Numbered from the stretch's first letter, positions 13,670-25,065 are shown. The stretch is DNA of 64,000 nt from Congeria kusceri (GCA_027627225.1 JAPFQT010000039.1:407501-471500); one strand, 5' to 3'. Numbers and translations are program-made. The notes: generated by a model not told the origin, from the letters alone.

Positions 13670-15570
13670 ACCTCACATCTTCTTCCGTTTTCCAGTAAAT
13701 GTGAGGTAAATCCCTTCAGTAGTTTTTGAGCAAATGGCCGGACAAGAAAAACTGACAAAGGGGAATAACTTCATAAATAATGCAGCTAGTCATAAATGTT
13801 GACCACTGCACTCCATCTAAAAAAAATCTATCTTTGTATAAAGTTTGAGTTCAATCCATTCAGTAGTTTTTGAGAAAATGGCCAGACAAGGGAAACTGAC
13901 AAAGGGGAATAACTCCACAAATAATGCAGCTAGAGTTATAAATCTTGAGAACTGCACTCCGCCTAACAACTTTCTATCCATGTATAAGGGTTTGAAAGTT
14001 ATGTTCCCGACAAATCAATAAACGGCCATAAAAGGAAAATAGACAAAGGGGAATAACTCAAAAAACAAGGCTCTGATAGTAGTGAAAACCCCTACTAATT
14101 AAACATTGTGCAATACCATCAGATTGCCCTTTACCTGTAGATGTACAAAGTTTCATATTCAAATCCCATTTGTCACTGCAGTATTAAGTTGTTGTCTTTT
14201 CTATTTTACTAACATTGACCAGACATTCGAGTTACTTTTTGAGTTATTGCAGTACTAAACTGACACAGGGCTATCATATAGTCCATTCTGTGTACCAAGT
14301 TTCATGATCATATGTTATGTTCTTTTCGAATTATTTCAGTATTAAGTTTATTTCTATTTTAAGTAATAGTCACGTGACCTTTGACCCCTGGTGAAAAATA
14401 AAGGGTTGTGTACAATCCTCACCTTGCTCTTTTTATGTATACAAAGTTTCATCAAAGTATCTTCAGTACTTTTTGAGTTATCGCAGGATCCAGGTTTTGA
14501 GGACGGGACAGACAGACAGAGTGAGACCGACAGATGAACAGACAGACAAACGCACACAGACGGAGGGCAAACCCACAGTCCAATCTGTGTACCAAGTTTC
14601 AAGAAGTTTCATGACCATATCTTATGCACTTTTCAAAATATTACAGTATGTTTTATTTCTATTTTTTTAGGAAAAGTCACGTGACCTTTGACCTCTGGTG
14701 AAAAAGAAAAGGTCGTGCATAATTCTCACATTGCTGTTGCTATGTATACAAAGTTTCATCAAAGTGTCTTCAGTACTTTCAGAGTTATCACAGGATCCAG
14801 GTTTTGGGGACGGACGGACGGACAGACAGAACGACACACAGACAGATGGCAAACCTATAGTTCAATCTCTGTACCAAGTTTAATGGTCATATGTCGAATT
14901 ATTACAGTATTTAGTTTATTTATATTTTTAGTAACAGTCACGTGACCTTTGACCTCTGGTGAAAAAAAAGGTCGTACATAATCCTCACATTGCAACATTG
15001 CTGTTTATATGTATACCCAGTTTCATCAAAATAAGTTCAGTACATTTTGAGTTATTGCAAGAACCAGGTTTTGAGGACGGACAGATGGACGGACGGACGG
15101 ACAAACATACGGACGGACGTTCAAACAGTTGCATACTTATGTGGCTATTTCATTACTAACCTTAATGCCATTTTAGCCCCCTAAGAGACTAATTTAGCCA
15201 CCTAAGGGAGTGTTTACTTACATTTGGATACTTATGTGGCTATTGTAGTCACCTAAGTATCCAAATGTGTGTACGTTCGTACAAACAGATAGAGAGACAC
15301 AGAGACACACAGACGGATGGCAAACCAATAGTTCAATCTTTAAAGACGGACGATCGGACGGAAGGCAAACCTATAGTCCCCTCTTGTGAAACACCAGTAG
15401 GGGACTAATAATGCAGCTAGAGTTATAATTCTTAACACTGGACTCACTTCAAAAACCATCTATCCATGCATGAAGTTTGAGGTCAAGCCCTTCAATAGTT
15501 TTTGAGAAAATGGCTGGACAAGAAAAACTGACAAAGGGGAATAACTCCATTCATGTTTTGAAGAAATGCT
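13670..15570 (+). repeat. Mixed repeat array with ggacggacggacagacaga tracts
   Basis: 'agtagtttttgagaaaatgg' units lie near 13719, 13861 and 15492. Longer units carry 'gtcacgtgacctttgacc' near 14367, 14673 and 14935, each leading to 'gttattgcaggatccaggtt'-like sequence and a GGAC/CAGA run. Confidence 0.75.
15219..15269. repeat. Hairpin within the array
   Basis: ACATTTGGATACTTATGTGG pairs with CACCTAAGTATCCAAATGT across a short loop, with about 18 of 20 positions paired. Confidence 0.7.
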
Positions 15571-15803
15571 CAGCTCAATTAACAGACGCACAACAAACAG
15601 ACTGATATGATTACTCAATACCAAAGCGGCATAATTGAGACAGAGGAGGGGGGGGGTGACAATTCAAACAGAACCCAACATTTATTGGTTCCTATATGGC
15701 CACTATACAAAGCAGGAATTGCAACCAACAAATCCGTGTCAATACCATGTTAAAATTCAGTTTCACATAAGATTTTCATAATGGTCAAAAGTGCTCACCT
15801 GAG

Positions 15804-16065
15804 TACTGACAATGATGGATACCTTTTCATTATAGCAGTTACACAATCTAGCTGATTTCCAGACTTTTATATTTTGGTCATACATAACTGTTTAAGTTTG
15901 TTAAAGCCACAGTCCATAGAATAAAGTCCACTACATCTAAAATTGGCATTAGTTTTAATGATATAATCTACTGACAATAATGGGTACCTTTTCATTTTAT
16001 CAGTTACTCAATGTAGCCGATTTCCAAACTTTTATATTTTGGTCATACATAACTGTTCAAATTTG
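15804..16065 (+). repeat. Local tandem duplication with truncated element A
   Basis: About 96 bp at 15804-15900 recurs at 15970-16065 (both include 'tatattttggtcatacataactgtt' in split form and end at TTAA). Between them is a 65-bp left end of element A (15905-15969, starting AGCCACAGTCC). The second copy is followed by element B and then by a full element A. Confidence 0.65.
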
Positions 16066-16264
16066 TTAAAGGGACCTGTTCACTGATAGACGAATTCACA
16101 TTTTTTCAACTTTTTGTCACAGATTCCAAAACTTAAAGAACAGTGTATACAAGGGAGCGAAATAACACTACGGACATAGAAATATACTGTAAATACCGTT
16201 TCATTTATTCATAATCATCAGTGAAAAATTATAAAATTATAAAGCGTTTGTATTAAATGCTAAA

Positions 16265-16287
16265 GGGTGATTCTACACTAGTGGTGA
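16265..16287 (+). repeat. Left terminal inverted repeat of the 8.6-kb transposon
   Basis: This is the inverted partner of 24868-24890, with one mismatch in the first 21 bases. It lies directly inside the TAAA duplication. Confidence 0.88.
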
Positions 16288-16649
16288 AAATAGGGGTGTG
16301 CCCAAATTCTATCATTTGTTACTGTTTTTTGTAAATGAAAATCAAATTTACTTTTAATCAGCGGTTTGCAGATAGTTCAGAGAGATATAAAAACATAATA
16401 TATTGTTACATTTGATTTAAATGTTGTTTCTTTTTTTAAGTTTTGCTCCACAATTTTCGGAATTTTACGACCGGAAAATGGGACATGACAATGGTGTGCA
16501 TACTTGTCGTCCTCTGTGGAAGACAGTATCTGTACTTTGTTCAAACTTGAACTAGATATCTTTTAATAAGAGGTGATAGAAGAAGGGCAAACTAAAAAAA
16601 TGTGACCAAATCAAAGAAAAATTTGAATAAAAGTTAATTGAAAATATCC

Positions 16650-17898
16650 GTAACTCTTGTTACCATGGTGTCCTGTTAATGGTCCAAATTGTAGGCAGTT
16701 TATTGTAGCTCTTTAAAATAATTTTATGTTTTTTTTCTCGTTTTTTCCATTATTTGCGGTGTTCTTAGATAGATTTGACATGTTTGGATTAAATCAAGAT
16801 GACAGTGTTGCCTTTATTGAGATTTTAAAAAAAGAAGTAAATTCGTGTCCTATTTGTAACGATCGTTCGGATGGTTGTAAAAATACTAGACCGAATTGGT
16901 AAAGGTTTTATACCGTACCGTGAAAAAACGCATGTGCACATTAATCGATGACGATTTAAACCAGTTCAGCGACGTCATTCAATATGGCTGAAAATAACGT
17001 GGAACCGGTCGGGTCCAAAAAAGAAACGAGTATTACAGGTAACGATCGAACAAATTTAAACTGGTAATGCATGCATTTAATGTGGAAATGAATGTCTTCT
17101 TCTGTACTATAATGCGATTAACGATCTCTGCTTAGTTTTTAATATATGGACTGCACTTTAGTCACACAATCTTTCGACATCCGGACATGTTTGTATTCAA
17201 TTGGATACGAACTGAGAGCACACTCGTTACTGTTAGACACCAAATTTTGTCATCCATTAAAATTAGTAACAGTCGTGCGTGGTAAACGCTAGATAATTGG
17301 TATAGCAAGCAGCAAATATCAGCAGTATTCATGTTACAAACAAATGGAATATTTTACGAAACATTTTTGGAAAATTTAAACAGTTAAGTACAGTGAGAAT
17401 ATAGAAAATGTTGTTTTTAAGAACTCTTGTTACATTTGGACACCACATATCTGTAACTCATGTTACAGTGGATACCATAAGTCTACAAAATGTAACGAGC
17501 ATTACACATCTTTAGCAAAGGAATAGTTTCTGGTTTGCACAATTATGGATTTTATGCCATGTGTTGAAATATTGTGTAAAAGTTGTGCTCTGAAAGTTTA
17601 AAAATCCCAAAGAATAAAATGAGAAGTGGACATATATATGGTTCATCGTAACGCTTGTTACATTTGGACACCAAGTTTGTGGCACTCATGTTACAGTGGA
17701 TACCAGAAGTCTACAACATGTAACAAGCGTTACACATATTTATCAAAATAATGGTGTCCGATATGCGCAATCATGCATAATTGTTATATTCTGACATGTT
17801 GTATAGTTAAATCTTGCTTGGATGTATTGAAAAAAAAATCCAGACATAAGGTTGAGCAGAAGCGTTTTATTCTACAACGCATGTTACATTAGGACACC
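16650..17898. repeat. Left subterminal palindromic repeats of the transposon
   Basis: Copies of a palindrome of the type TGTAACGCTTGTTACA, usually next to GGACACCA or its complement, occur at 16650-16673, 17422-17445, 17451-17476, 17491-17507, 17648-17673, 17719-17734 and 17874-17898. The matching set lies near the right end. Such repeats are typical transposase-binding sites, which is inferred here. Two roughly 90-bp blocks (from about 17420 and 17645) repeat each other as a unit. Confidence 0.8.
16984..17038 (+). CDS. Transposase exon 1 (start exon)
   Basis: The exon has 18 codons plus one base, beginning MAENNVEP. It follows an ATGG context and ends ATTACAG before the donor GTAACG. Its phase-1 end joins GT at 18122, after the acceptor ttcttccgcag, giving an open frame into the long exon. 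Without it, translation could start at the Met at 18163. Confidence 0.62.
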
Positions 17899-20800
17899 TG
17901 CACTATTGTGGTCGTGCCTGTCCATCTGTCTTAACTTTTGTTTTAACCCTTTACTCCATCTAAAAAACCATGGGAATCTATTCGATAACAGTAGGGCAGG
18001 GTTCCCGGAATCCTATGTACCCTTCTCCTCTATCTTGGGTGGCTCTAAAAAGCTGTACATACTGTGTTGATGGCTCGTTAAAGAACACTTCAATGGTTAC
18101 TTTACTTTGTTTCTTCCGCAGGTGGGAGAACCCCCAATTTTTTAAAAGTCAAACTACGGTCTATGGTGCGGTCTAGTACGGGAAAAGCAGCAAATGACGA
18201 TACTGAAAAAATGCGTATGTCAGATAAAGAAAGAATGAAGAGATATAGGAAAAGAATAAAGGAAGACCCTCAATTATATGATATTTACAAGGAAAAATCG
18301 AATGCCAGAAATCGAGCATATAGAGCGAACCTTAATCAGACGCAGAAAGAAAAGCAAAGAGAACTGACACGCATACGAGTGCAGAACTGGAGAAAAGAAA
18401 AAGCCCGTAAAATAATAGAAGGGGCAGAAAATTCCGATAAAAAGAAAAAACCTAAGCCCAAAACCAGACATCAAAGTCAAAAGTGTAAAGAACAGTGGCG
18501 ACAAAGTAAACAAAAAATGAGAGCAAACATGACAGCACAGGCGAGACGAAGATTAAATGAAAAAAGAAGAGAGAAGTATGCAGAAAATAAAAAGAGGTTA
18601 AAAGAACAGAAACTAAGAACGACAAATGAATGTAAAGAAAGTAACCAAGATTCAGTGTTTGACAATAGCTTCACATCAAAGGAGGCAGAGAGAAAAGCAG
18701 TGTACAGAGCAAGGCAATCCATCCCTTCTTCACCTGGAAAATTTGCAAAGGTGTTAACGTCACTAGCTACACAGGCAACACCAAGAAAGAGGAAAGCCCT
18801 GGATTCTGTAGGAATGATGTACTTGACACCAACTAAAAAAAAAACGTTTGGACCTGTATGATCAAAACATGGACAAAATATGCAAGGAGTTGCATGATAA
18901 TAGAATGAAGCGATCACGCTACCATTTACAAAGAAGGAGATTATTTTCAAAGGTGATGCCATGGAGTACAGCAAGTGGTAGAACAAATGAAAGGAAAAAA
19001 TGTGGCGTCAGCTGGAAATTCGTTTCAAAAGCTTCAGAGGTTGAAGGAGTTTGGGACGAGAAGAAAAGACAAGATGGACTAGATGATGAGACGATTGATA
19101 AAATAGAACAGTTTTTCAAGACACCAGGAGTATCAGCCTGCCTTCCTGATAAGAAACTTGTCCAAAGTAAAACAATGGAACCAAGACATGTTATGGAACA
19201 GAGTCTGCAGATGACTTATAAACAGTTTAAAGAGCAAAACCCTCAAGTTGAGGTTGGGTTCAGCACATTTGCAGCACTGAGGCCAAAGTCAGTAAAAACA
19301 ATGAAAAGCAACTACTTCAATAACTGTCTGTGTGAATATTGCGCAAACATGGAAATGAAAGTGACAGCTATTAACAAAGAAACACAAGGAAAGGGAAGAC
19401 GTGATTTGGGTATTCTTGATAGATATGAATTGTCAAAGAAAACACTCTGTCCAAAACAAGAAGGTGCAAGGTTCTACAGCAGAGATTGCGTCAGTAGAAA
19501 TTGTAATAAGTGTGGTGTGAAAAGTCTAGAAAACACAATTAAGAAAGAATTGACAGGTAAAACAGTAGTTGATTGGAACAGATGGGAGAGTCAGGCCTAC
19601 ACAGATAAGAAGACGGGAAAGAAAAAATCACGTAAGATGCTTCGTTTGAAAAGTGAATCTGTTAACATATTTCTCAGAGAATCATCTGAAGAAGTTGGCG
19701 TTTTCAGTTCTCATCTGCATAATGCAATGTGGCAACATCATCAGTTTAACACTCTGATCCATGAAGTTCCGATGAACTGGGTTGTCTTTTGTATGGACTA
19801 TTCCGAAAATTACACATGTTTGTACCAAGATGAGGCACAGAGTGCTCATTGGTCGCATGACCAAGCTACATTGTTTTCCATAGTAGCTTATTACAGATGC
19901 AAAGAGTGTGATGAGATCACGCATGAAAGTCTCATGTTTGTGTCTGACGATAAGCATCATGATAGTCACGGAGTTCATCATTTCGTCACTGTAGCAAACA
20001 ACCATCTAACAGAAAGACGACACTTGACAATTGAACGTGAAATTCATTTTTCAGATGGCGCTGCCAGCCAGTTTAAATCAAAGACACCATTCGCTGACGT
20101 CGCAAAGAGCTCCACTGACTATGGTTTCCCTTGCGAGAAGCACTTTTTCGGTAGTAGACACGGCAAAGGCCCGTGTGATGGAGAGTTCGGTGTTGTGAAA
20201 CGGACAGTCTCACAGGCAGTTCTTGCAAGGCAAGTAATTATAAGAAATGCGAAAGAGTTTCATGACTTTGCCAAAGCAAAGCTGTCTAAACCAAACAATG
20301 ACAAAGACGCTGGATGTTCTGACCACAAAAGGCGGACTTTTTTCTATGTAGCAGAGACGGATGTTCCAAGACAGAGATTGGATCGCATCAGTGCGAAACC
20401 TATCCCAGAAACAAGAAAGCTGCACGCCATCAAGCCTTGTCCTGAGGGTATATTGGGGGTTGCTACACGTGAACTAAGCTGCTTTTGTATGTATTGTAGG
20501 GGTACACAAACTGAATCTGCTTGTCAGTCTGTAGGTCATGTTGATGACTGGGAGCAGCAGGGTAAACTGAAAACAAAGAAAAAAATTACACGCACAAAGA
20601 AGGGAACAGACAATTCTCGCACAAGTTCTGAGGAAACTGCCGACTCACCTAGTGAGATGAATGCTCAGTGTGGGGATTCAGAGCTTGTGATCGACTTTGA
20701 TGATGTTGATGACGACTACAACAAAAGTTCGGTGAACGATAGCCTGATCGATGACTTTGTACTCTCCTTGTTAGAGTAAGTAAAAAAGGAAATTTGTTTG

Positions 20801-23278
20801 TTTCCGTGTAAGATATCCATGTATTTAATTTTGACACCTCGTGAACACCAAAGGTAATTACACTTGTGGCTTCGCCACTCAAAATAGTCAAATAGTCCCT
20901 AGTCTATTTATAATCTTGGCATTCAGCATATCATCCTGTTGCTAATTGCTTTTTACTTGTCAATTTCAGCTTCGTTGATGATCCCATATTACCTGCCCTA
21001 CCACAGACGCATATCCCAGAAGACAAATTAACAGACAAGCCAGCAGAACCTAGGTAACTATGAATTTCCACTAATTCTGTTCAGTCAAATATTCCCTAGT
21101 CTATTTTATAATTTTGGCATTCAGCAGATACTCCTGTTGGTATGAAATATGACTAAAATTGTTTTTTATTTGTCAATTTCAGTTTGGTTGATTTCATACA
21201 TTTGTTTGATAGATAATTACTGTTATTTGAAACAAATTCCAACAAGTGCATGCAAACAGATTTTTCTTATGGTATGTTTTCAGGGTTGACAGCGATACCA
21301 GTCCCTCTGTTTCCCCCAGTACAGAGAGCGAGAAGACCGAGGTAGCTGTTACAGACTTGACAGGACAAGCTTTGGTCTGCACAGTTCTTTCCTTGCCTGT
21401 ATCATCAGAACCACAGTAAGTTTAAAAATGTCTAAACTGCATTTGATTTCACACATTTGATTGATCTATAATTACTGTTATTTGAAACCAATCCCAACAA
21501 GTGCATGCAAACATATTGTTCTCATGGTATGTTTTCAGGGTTGACAGCCATACCAGTACCGTTGATCCTCATGATACAGACGAGGATGAGAAGGTGGAAG
21601 TAGCCAACCTTAATTATTCAGCCACTGTGTCTGTTGCAGACAGCACCCAATCCACATCCTTGAAACCACAGTAAGTGCTAGTGTGGTTACCTTCTGGTTT
21701 AATCTATTGTGTGTACACTGCAAAATTTTGCAGGATCTACAGTAACCATCTTTTTTTCATCTGTCAAAATGCTTGGCCATAAAAATCATGTTTTCGTTTT
21801 ACATATATATATACTGACTGCCGTAATTAATACGACTGAAATATTGTTGAAGGCGACGTAAAACCCCGTGCCAGTGCGAAACACTTTACCTTTCTAAATA
21901 TAAAGTTAGACTAAAATGACAACACATGACATAATTCAGTATCTATAGTAAACAGTTAACTTAAAAATATTCTTAGGTATCAGTCTGGAGACTTTGTAAC
22001 AGTCAGTCATGGGTCTTCGTTATTGCCAGCAGTTGTAAGCATTGTTGGAGTGTTCTTGTTGAATTTATAACTTTATGTTGTTGTTTGATATCAAACATTT
22101 TAGTTTAAACTTACAGAAGTTTCTTGTTGATTTTTGTTTTGTTTGAACTGTTTCAATTTCTTGTTCATTTTCTTTAAAACCTTTAATAAATTTCAAAATT
22201 TAAGAGACTACGAAAATTGAATTTTAGTTCTAGGGATTGAACTCACAAATATAGAGTACTGCTTTGAATTTTTTTTTAATAATTGCAAATATTCAGAATT
22301 ATGAATAAAATATGGCTGAACATGGTATTGTTATGTATTATCCACAACGGAAATAAGAAACATGACATTCCATTTAGTTTCATTTCACATTTACACTCAG
22401 TGGTCAGTATTTGTTTGTAAATGTAACCTGAATCTTGTTCAGTCCATTTCAATAATAAGAAAACGAGTAAGTAGTTCCACTGGTTAACTATAGTAATAGT
22501 TACATTTCCAACCAAAAACTAACTTAAATGTATATTTATGACATTTTTACATCATTTTAAAGGCATACTGTTACCATATATGTTTCCTTTCCAGACTCAG
22601 ACAGACAGACTGACTTTATTTATAAACATGATGGTTCGGTAGTCAGAGGTTGCTGTAGACAGTCACTGCCTTGCCTAGATGTCTCCATTTTTTTATAACT
22701 GCTTTTGTTTATCATTTAAGGTGGATGAATGGCCATGGGTCAGATTTTTCAAGAAAGCTAAGAAGATGTGGACTTTGAATGCAATTAAACACACAGTCCT
22801 TGAAAGCGACGTCAGGAATAAGCTGGAGCCTCCAGATATTCTCCTGTGCGGAACCAGGCTTCTATACAAGTTTTCAGGTATAAATTTGTAAAAGAGGTAC
22901 AATGGACTTTTCCTCTTTTAATTAACCTTTGAACTGACGTAAAATTCATACCATATTTCATCTTGTTGATTTTCTTTTCCTCAAGCATATAGAATATCAA
23001 GTAAACCAGAACTAGTAGGTGTGGGCTGTGCTGCATATTTCATAAATGTTGATAAACAGTATAGATCAAACCAAGTCTATTGACTTTGGACTCTGCTTGC
23101 TTTCTTATCATTGCTTTTGAACGCCCCCCCCCCCCCCCCCCACTCTCGGAATTTACATCTTTGGTAGACAGCAGATTGTCTCATATTTAATAAATTTAAG
23201 TTGATACGCTTATTAATGTCATAAAACATATTCCATGTATGTTATCTATTTATCTTTTCAGATGAAGCATGGAAGTGA
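16984..23278 (+). CDS. Eight-exon DDE-type transposase gene with one frameshift
   Basis: Predicted exons are 16984-17038, 18122-20775, 20970-21053, 21284-21415, 21539-21670, 21977-22034, 22721-22877 and 23262-23278 (TGA). Every intron starts GT (mostly GTAAGT/GTAACT-like) and ends AG, and every join stays open. The exons total 3,289 nt; removing the one extra A in the run at 18835-18844 gives 3,288 nt, exactly 1,096 codons including stop. The product would be a nuclear DNA transposase of about 1,095 residues: a Lys/Arg-rich N-terminus, a Cys-rich region, an RNase-H-like core with DYSENY, FSDGAASQF and HGKGPCDGE motifs, an acidic Ser/Thr-rich linker, and a C-terminal module with a VDEWPW segment. 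I recall similar GK-CDG-VKR proteins from many invertebrate genomes, but the superfamily is not settled here. The start ATG was chosen because exon 1 joins in phase to the open frame upstream of the Met at 18163. Confidence 0.82.
18122..18861 (+). CDS. Transposase exon 2, N-terminal basic domain (upstream of frameshift)
   Basis: From the Met at 18163 this frame encodes 232 residues very rich in Lys, Arg and Glu, with KERMKRYRKRIKEDP near the start and several repeated R-x-x-Y or K-x-Q-W segments. This is probably a helical, DNA-binding or nuclear-targeting region. The frame stops at 18859-18861, soon after a run of ten A (18835-18844). The catalytic part is open in the next frame and overlaps this one, which is the expected result of a single-base insertion in the run rather than of two separate genes. 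In related proteins, as I recall them, the basic domain and the core are one chain. Confidence 0.8.
18848..20775 (+). CDS. Transposase exon 2, catalytic RNase-H-like core
   Basis: The open frame begins with TTG at 18848, which is not a true start; it continues the N-terminal domain after the A10 frameshift. Counting from 18848, likely acidic catalytic residues are D317 (MDYSENY), D403 (FSDGAASQFKSK) and either D444 or E446 (HGKGPCDGE), spaced as in DDE/D transposases. Cysteine clusters precede the core (CLCEYC near residue 160; CVSRNCNKC near 214), with others at YRCKECDE (within the core) and CFCMYC (near 550), suggesting zinc binding. The C-terminal part turns acidic (DFDDVDDDYN). The exon ends at the donor AGA|GTAAGT, so the in-frame TAA at 20777 lies in the intron. 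The assignment rests on motif reading only. Confidence 0.85.
20880..21530 (+). repeat. Duplicated intron sequence within the transposase gene
   Basis: 'ccctagtctattt' and 'cttttta...tgtcaatttcag' occur in introns 2 and 3. 'attactgttatttgaaac' and 'caacaagtgcatgcaaaca' occur in introns 3 and 4. The copies show that exon duplication included flanking intron DNA. Confidence 0.75.
20970..21670 (+). CDS. Transposase exons 3-5: acidic linker with duplicated exon
   Basis: Exon 3 (20970-21053) and exons 4 (21284-21415) and 5 (21539-21670) all begin at phase 2 and end at phase 2, so each can be included or skipped without shifting frame. Exons 4 and 5 are both 132 nt, both begin GGTTGACAGC and both end CCACA before GTAAGT, and their flanking introns are also similar. 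They are a tandem duplication. The encoded residues are rich in Ser, Thr, Glu, Asp and Pro, as in a disordered linker. No domain is recognisable. Confidence 0.75.
21826..21880 (+). mobile_element. SINE-like 3' fragment in intron 5 of the transposase gene
   Basis: 'acgactgaaatattgttgaa' followed by 'ggcgacgtaaaacccc' resembles a 3' body that I recall as widespread in mollusc SINEs. Confidence 0.4.
21977..23278 (+). CDS. Transposase exons 6-8: C-terminal module
   Basis: Exon 6 (21977-22034) encodes YQSGDFVTVSHGSSLLPAVV and ends at phase 0 before GTAAGC. Exon 7 (22721-22877) encodes VDEWPWVRFF, an aromatic and Lys-rich stretch and LEPPDILLCGTRLLYKF. Exon 8 (23262-23278) adds DEAWK and a stop. 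The GDFV...VDEWPW...PP pattern resembles the small beta-barrel tail I associate with this transposase type, which is an inference. An AATAAA near 23536 could serve for polyadenylation. Confidence 0.68.
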
Positions 23279-24140
23279 CAAGTTCTTGTTCTGCAACTTG
23301 ATCTGTTTTGAATTGTTTGATTGTATAGAAAATTAACCATTCTGTGCAAACATTAAATTATCCATAATTTTGAAACAACTGGATCGGCTGTCTGGTGTGT
23401 TTCTTCCCAATATCACAGAAAGTAAACTTATCAACTTCTGGTTCAATCATCTATTTTGAATGGTTTGAATAATAAGTTCTTTCATGTAAAAAGTTTCCAC
23501 TACTCTGCCTCTGACATTAATTATTTTAAATTGAAATAAATGGGAATAGTGATTACACATATCACCAGAAGTTACAAAGTTTACTTGTCGTGAATGTTGT
23601 TTGTGACATTTTGCTTTTGTCACATTGTTTTCAAAAGTCTGCTGCAGACACGTCAAAAGTCGCCTGTGTAAGGAATGGGTTAAACGAAACAAAAGCTATG
23701 GTGAGCCCCAAGGCCCCTTTACACTAGGGTTGCCTTGTTAACCAACCATTCACCAAAATTACAGTATGATGACAAAATGAATGATGGGTGAATGGTTAGG
23801 GGACGTCTTAGTAGTCTTTTCTTACAAAACTGCAACTTCAAACTTTATGTTGCTTTTCTAGGCTACTAAGACATTCCCAACCCAATGCGATGATGTGTGA
23901 GAATGATTTTGTTGGCAAGCTAAGTGAGAACTAAGTACTTAAATGTCTCATTTTGCTGGTACTTTCAGATTGTTAACGAAATCAATTTAAAAATCATTAA
24001 TATAAACTGAAATGTTGTTGACTATGTAGATAGTAACCATTTCCTAAAATAATTTATAACTTGCAAAATGAAAAAACCAACTCCTATGCATTTGTTTCAA
24101 AGCCAAATAGCATAAAAGCTTAAAAAGTGGAAGCTAATTG

Positions 24141-24705
24141 TGTAACGCTTGTTACATGGTGTCCTTGTGTGTTAATATAATGTCTTAATCACATACAGCA
24201 ATGCTTTGTAGATTATGAATAATTATATATTATAATTTTAGAAGCCTCGTCTGTTGTGAATATTTAAGAAGATAGGCTTTTAAACTAGAATTTTCATACT
24301 AGTGCTTTTGGACACCACGTAACGAGCATTACAAAGTGTCCATTGTAACACACGTTACAGATTTTGTATAATCTTTACAAATGAGGCGAATGGTCTTGCA
24401 TAGCAGTATGTATCATACACCATTCTTTAAAATTGTTAAAAATAGCCATTCCATGTGTATGTTGTTCTTTTATAATCAGAATAGCACTTTTTTTTTCAAA
24501 CTTTTCTGATGGTGATAAATGGCAGAGCTAGAGTGTAAAAATACAGACAAATAATTTCAAATGAAATGTGCAAAAACTGACTTCCTTAGGGGGTTGACCT
24601 TAATGATAATCTAGTATATTATCATTTTGTAGTTATACATACCAAAATAAGCAGTACAAGTGATCAAATCCACATAAAATTGGACACCATGTAACAAGCG
24701 TTACA
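24141..24705. repeat. Right subterminal palindromic repeats of the transposon
   Basis: Palindromes next to GGACACCA or TGGTGTCC lie at 24141-24164, 24308-24333, 24336-24360 and 24680-24705. They match the left-end set and do not occur elsewhere that I noticed, so they belong to the transposon. Confidence 0.8.
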
Positions 24706-24867
24706 TTTTAGACAGGGGTATATATAATGGCATGAAAAAAAAAATTGGGGCCAAAAGTTATCTCATGGACACATGTTTGTGAAAGAGTGATTATTTTACT
24801 AGCAGAAAAAAGTAAGAAACAGCATGATTGTCATTGTTTGGAATTTAACATCAATGTCCCACTTTTG

Positions 24868-24890
24868 TGACCACTAGTGTGGAATCACCC
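24868..24890 (-). repeat. Right terminal inverted repeat of the 8.6-kb transposon
   Basis: The end reads ...ACCACTAGTGTGGAATCACCC followed by TAAA. It mirrors the left terminus and closes the element. Confidence 0.88.
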
Positions 24891-24996
24891 TAAACGATTG
24901 AATAATTTGGAGGGTTTCTGTTGTTTTCGTTGAAATCGTTAACAACACGTGGATCACTTACATAAAGTAAATAATGCCGTATGAAATATAAAAATC

Positions 24997-25065
24997 AAAA
25001 TGGCCGAGTGGTTAAGGTGACAGCCTTTTAATCCGGAGGTTCCAGGTTCGAACCCCGTTAGGAAC
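24997..25065 (+). tRNA. tRNA-like core of element B copy 2 (probably not a functional gene)
   Basis: It contains an A-box-like TGGCCGAGTGG, an anticodon-like loop CTTTTAA and a B box GGTTCGAACCC. The D arm resembles Ser or Leu tRNAs. The acceptor ends do not pair well, so I read it as a tRNA-derived part of a mobile element. Confidence 0.5.

Larger units (their letters stand above)
16265..24890 (+). mobile_element. Complete autonomous DNA transposon, unclassified family
   Basis: The left end begins GGGTGATTC-T-ACACTAGTGGT and the right end, read inward on the other strand, begins GGGTGATTC-C-ACACTAGTGGT: 20 of 21 bases match before similarity fades. TAAA flanks the element at 16261-16264 and 24891-24894; because the bases are repetitive, this can also be read as AA with an AGGG...CCCT element. 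The same host sequence without the insertion is seen in another copy of element B, where the target appears on the minus strand at 41307-41310, so both boundaries are supported by an empty site. Inside are one eight-exon transposase gene on the plus strand and subterminal palindromic repeats at both ends. A 4-bp duplication and GGG termini recall superfamilies such as Sola, but I cannot assign a family from memory. Confidence 0.9.

Noticed and set aside
18848..18850. Start of a separate second gene at TTG 18848
   Set aside because: TTG is not a credible start here; the A10 run and exact 3n exon length favour one frameshifted gene.
20777..20779. TAA as the end of the transposase
   Set aside because: It lies within a strong AGA|GTAAGT donor, and downstream exons join in phase to a later stop.
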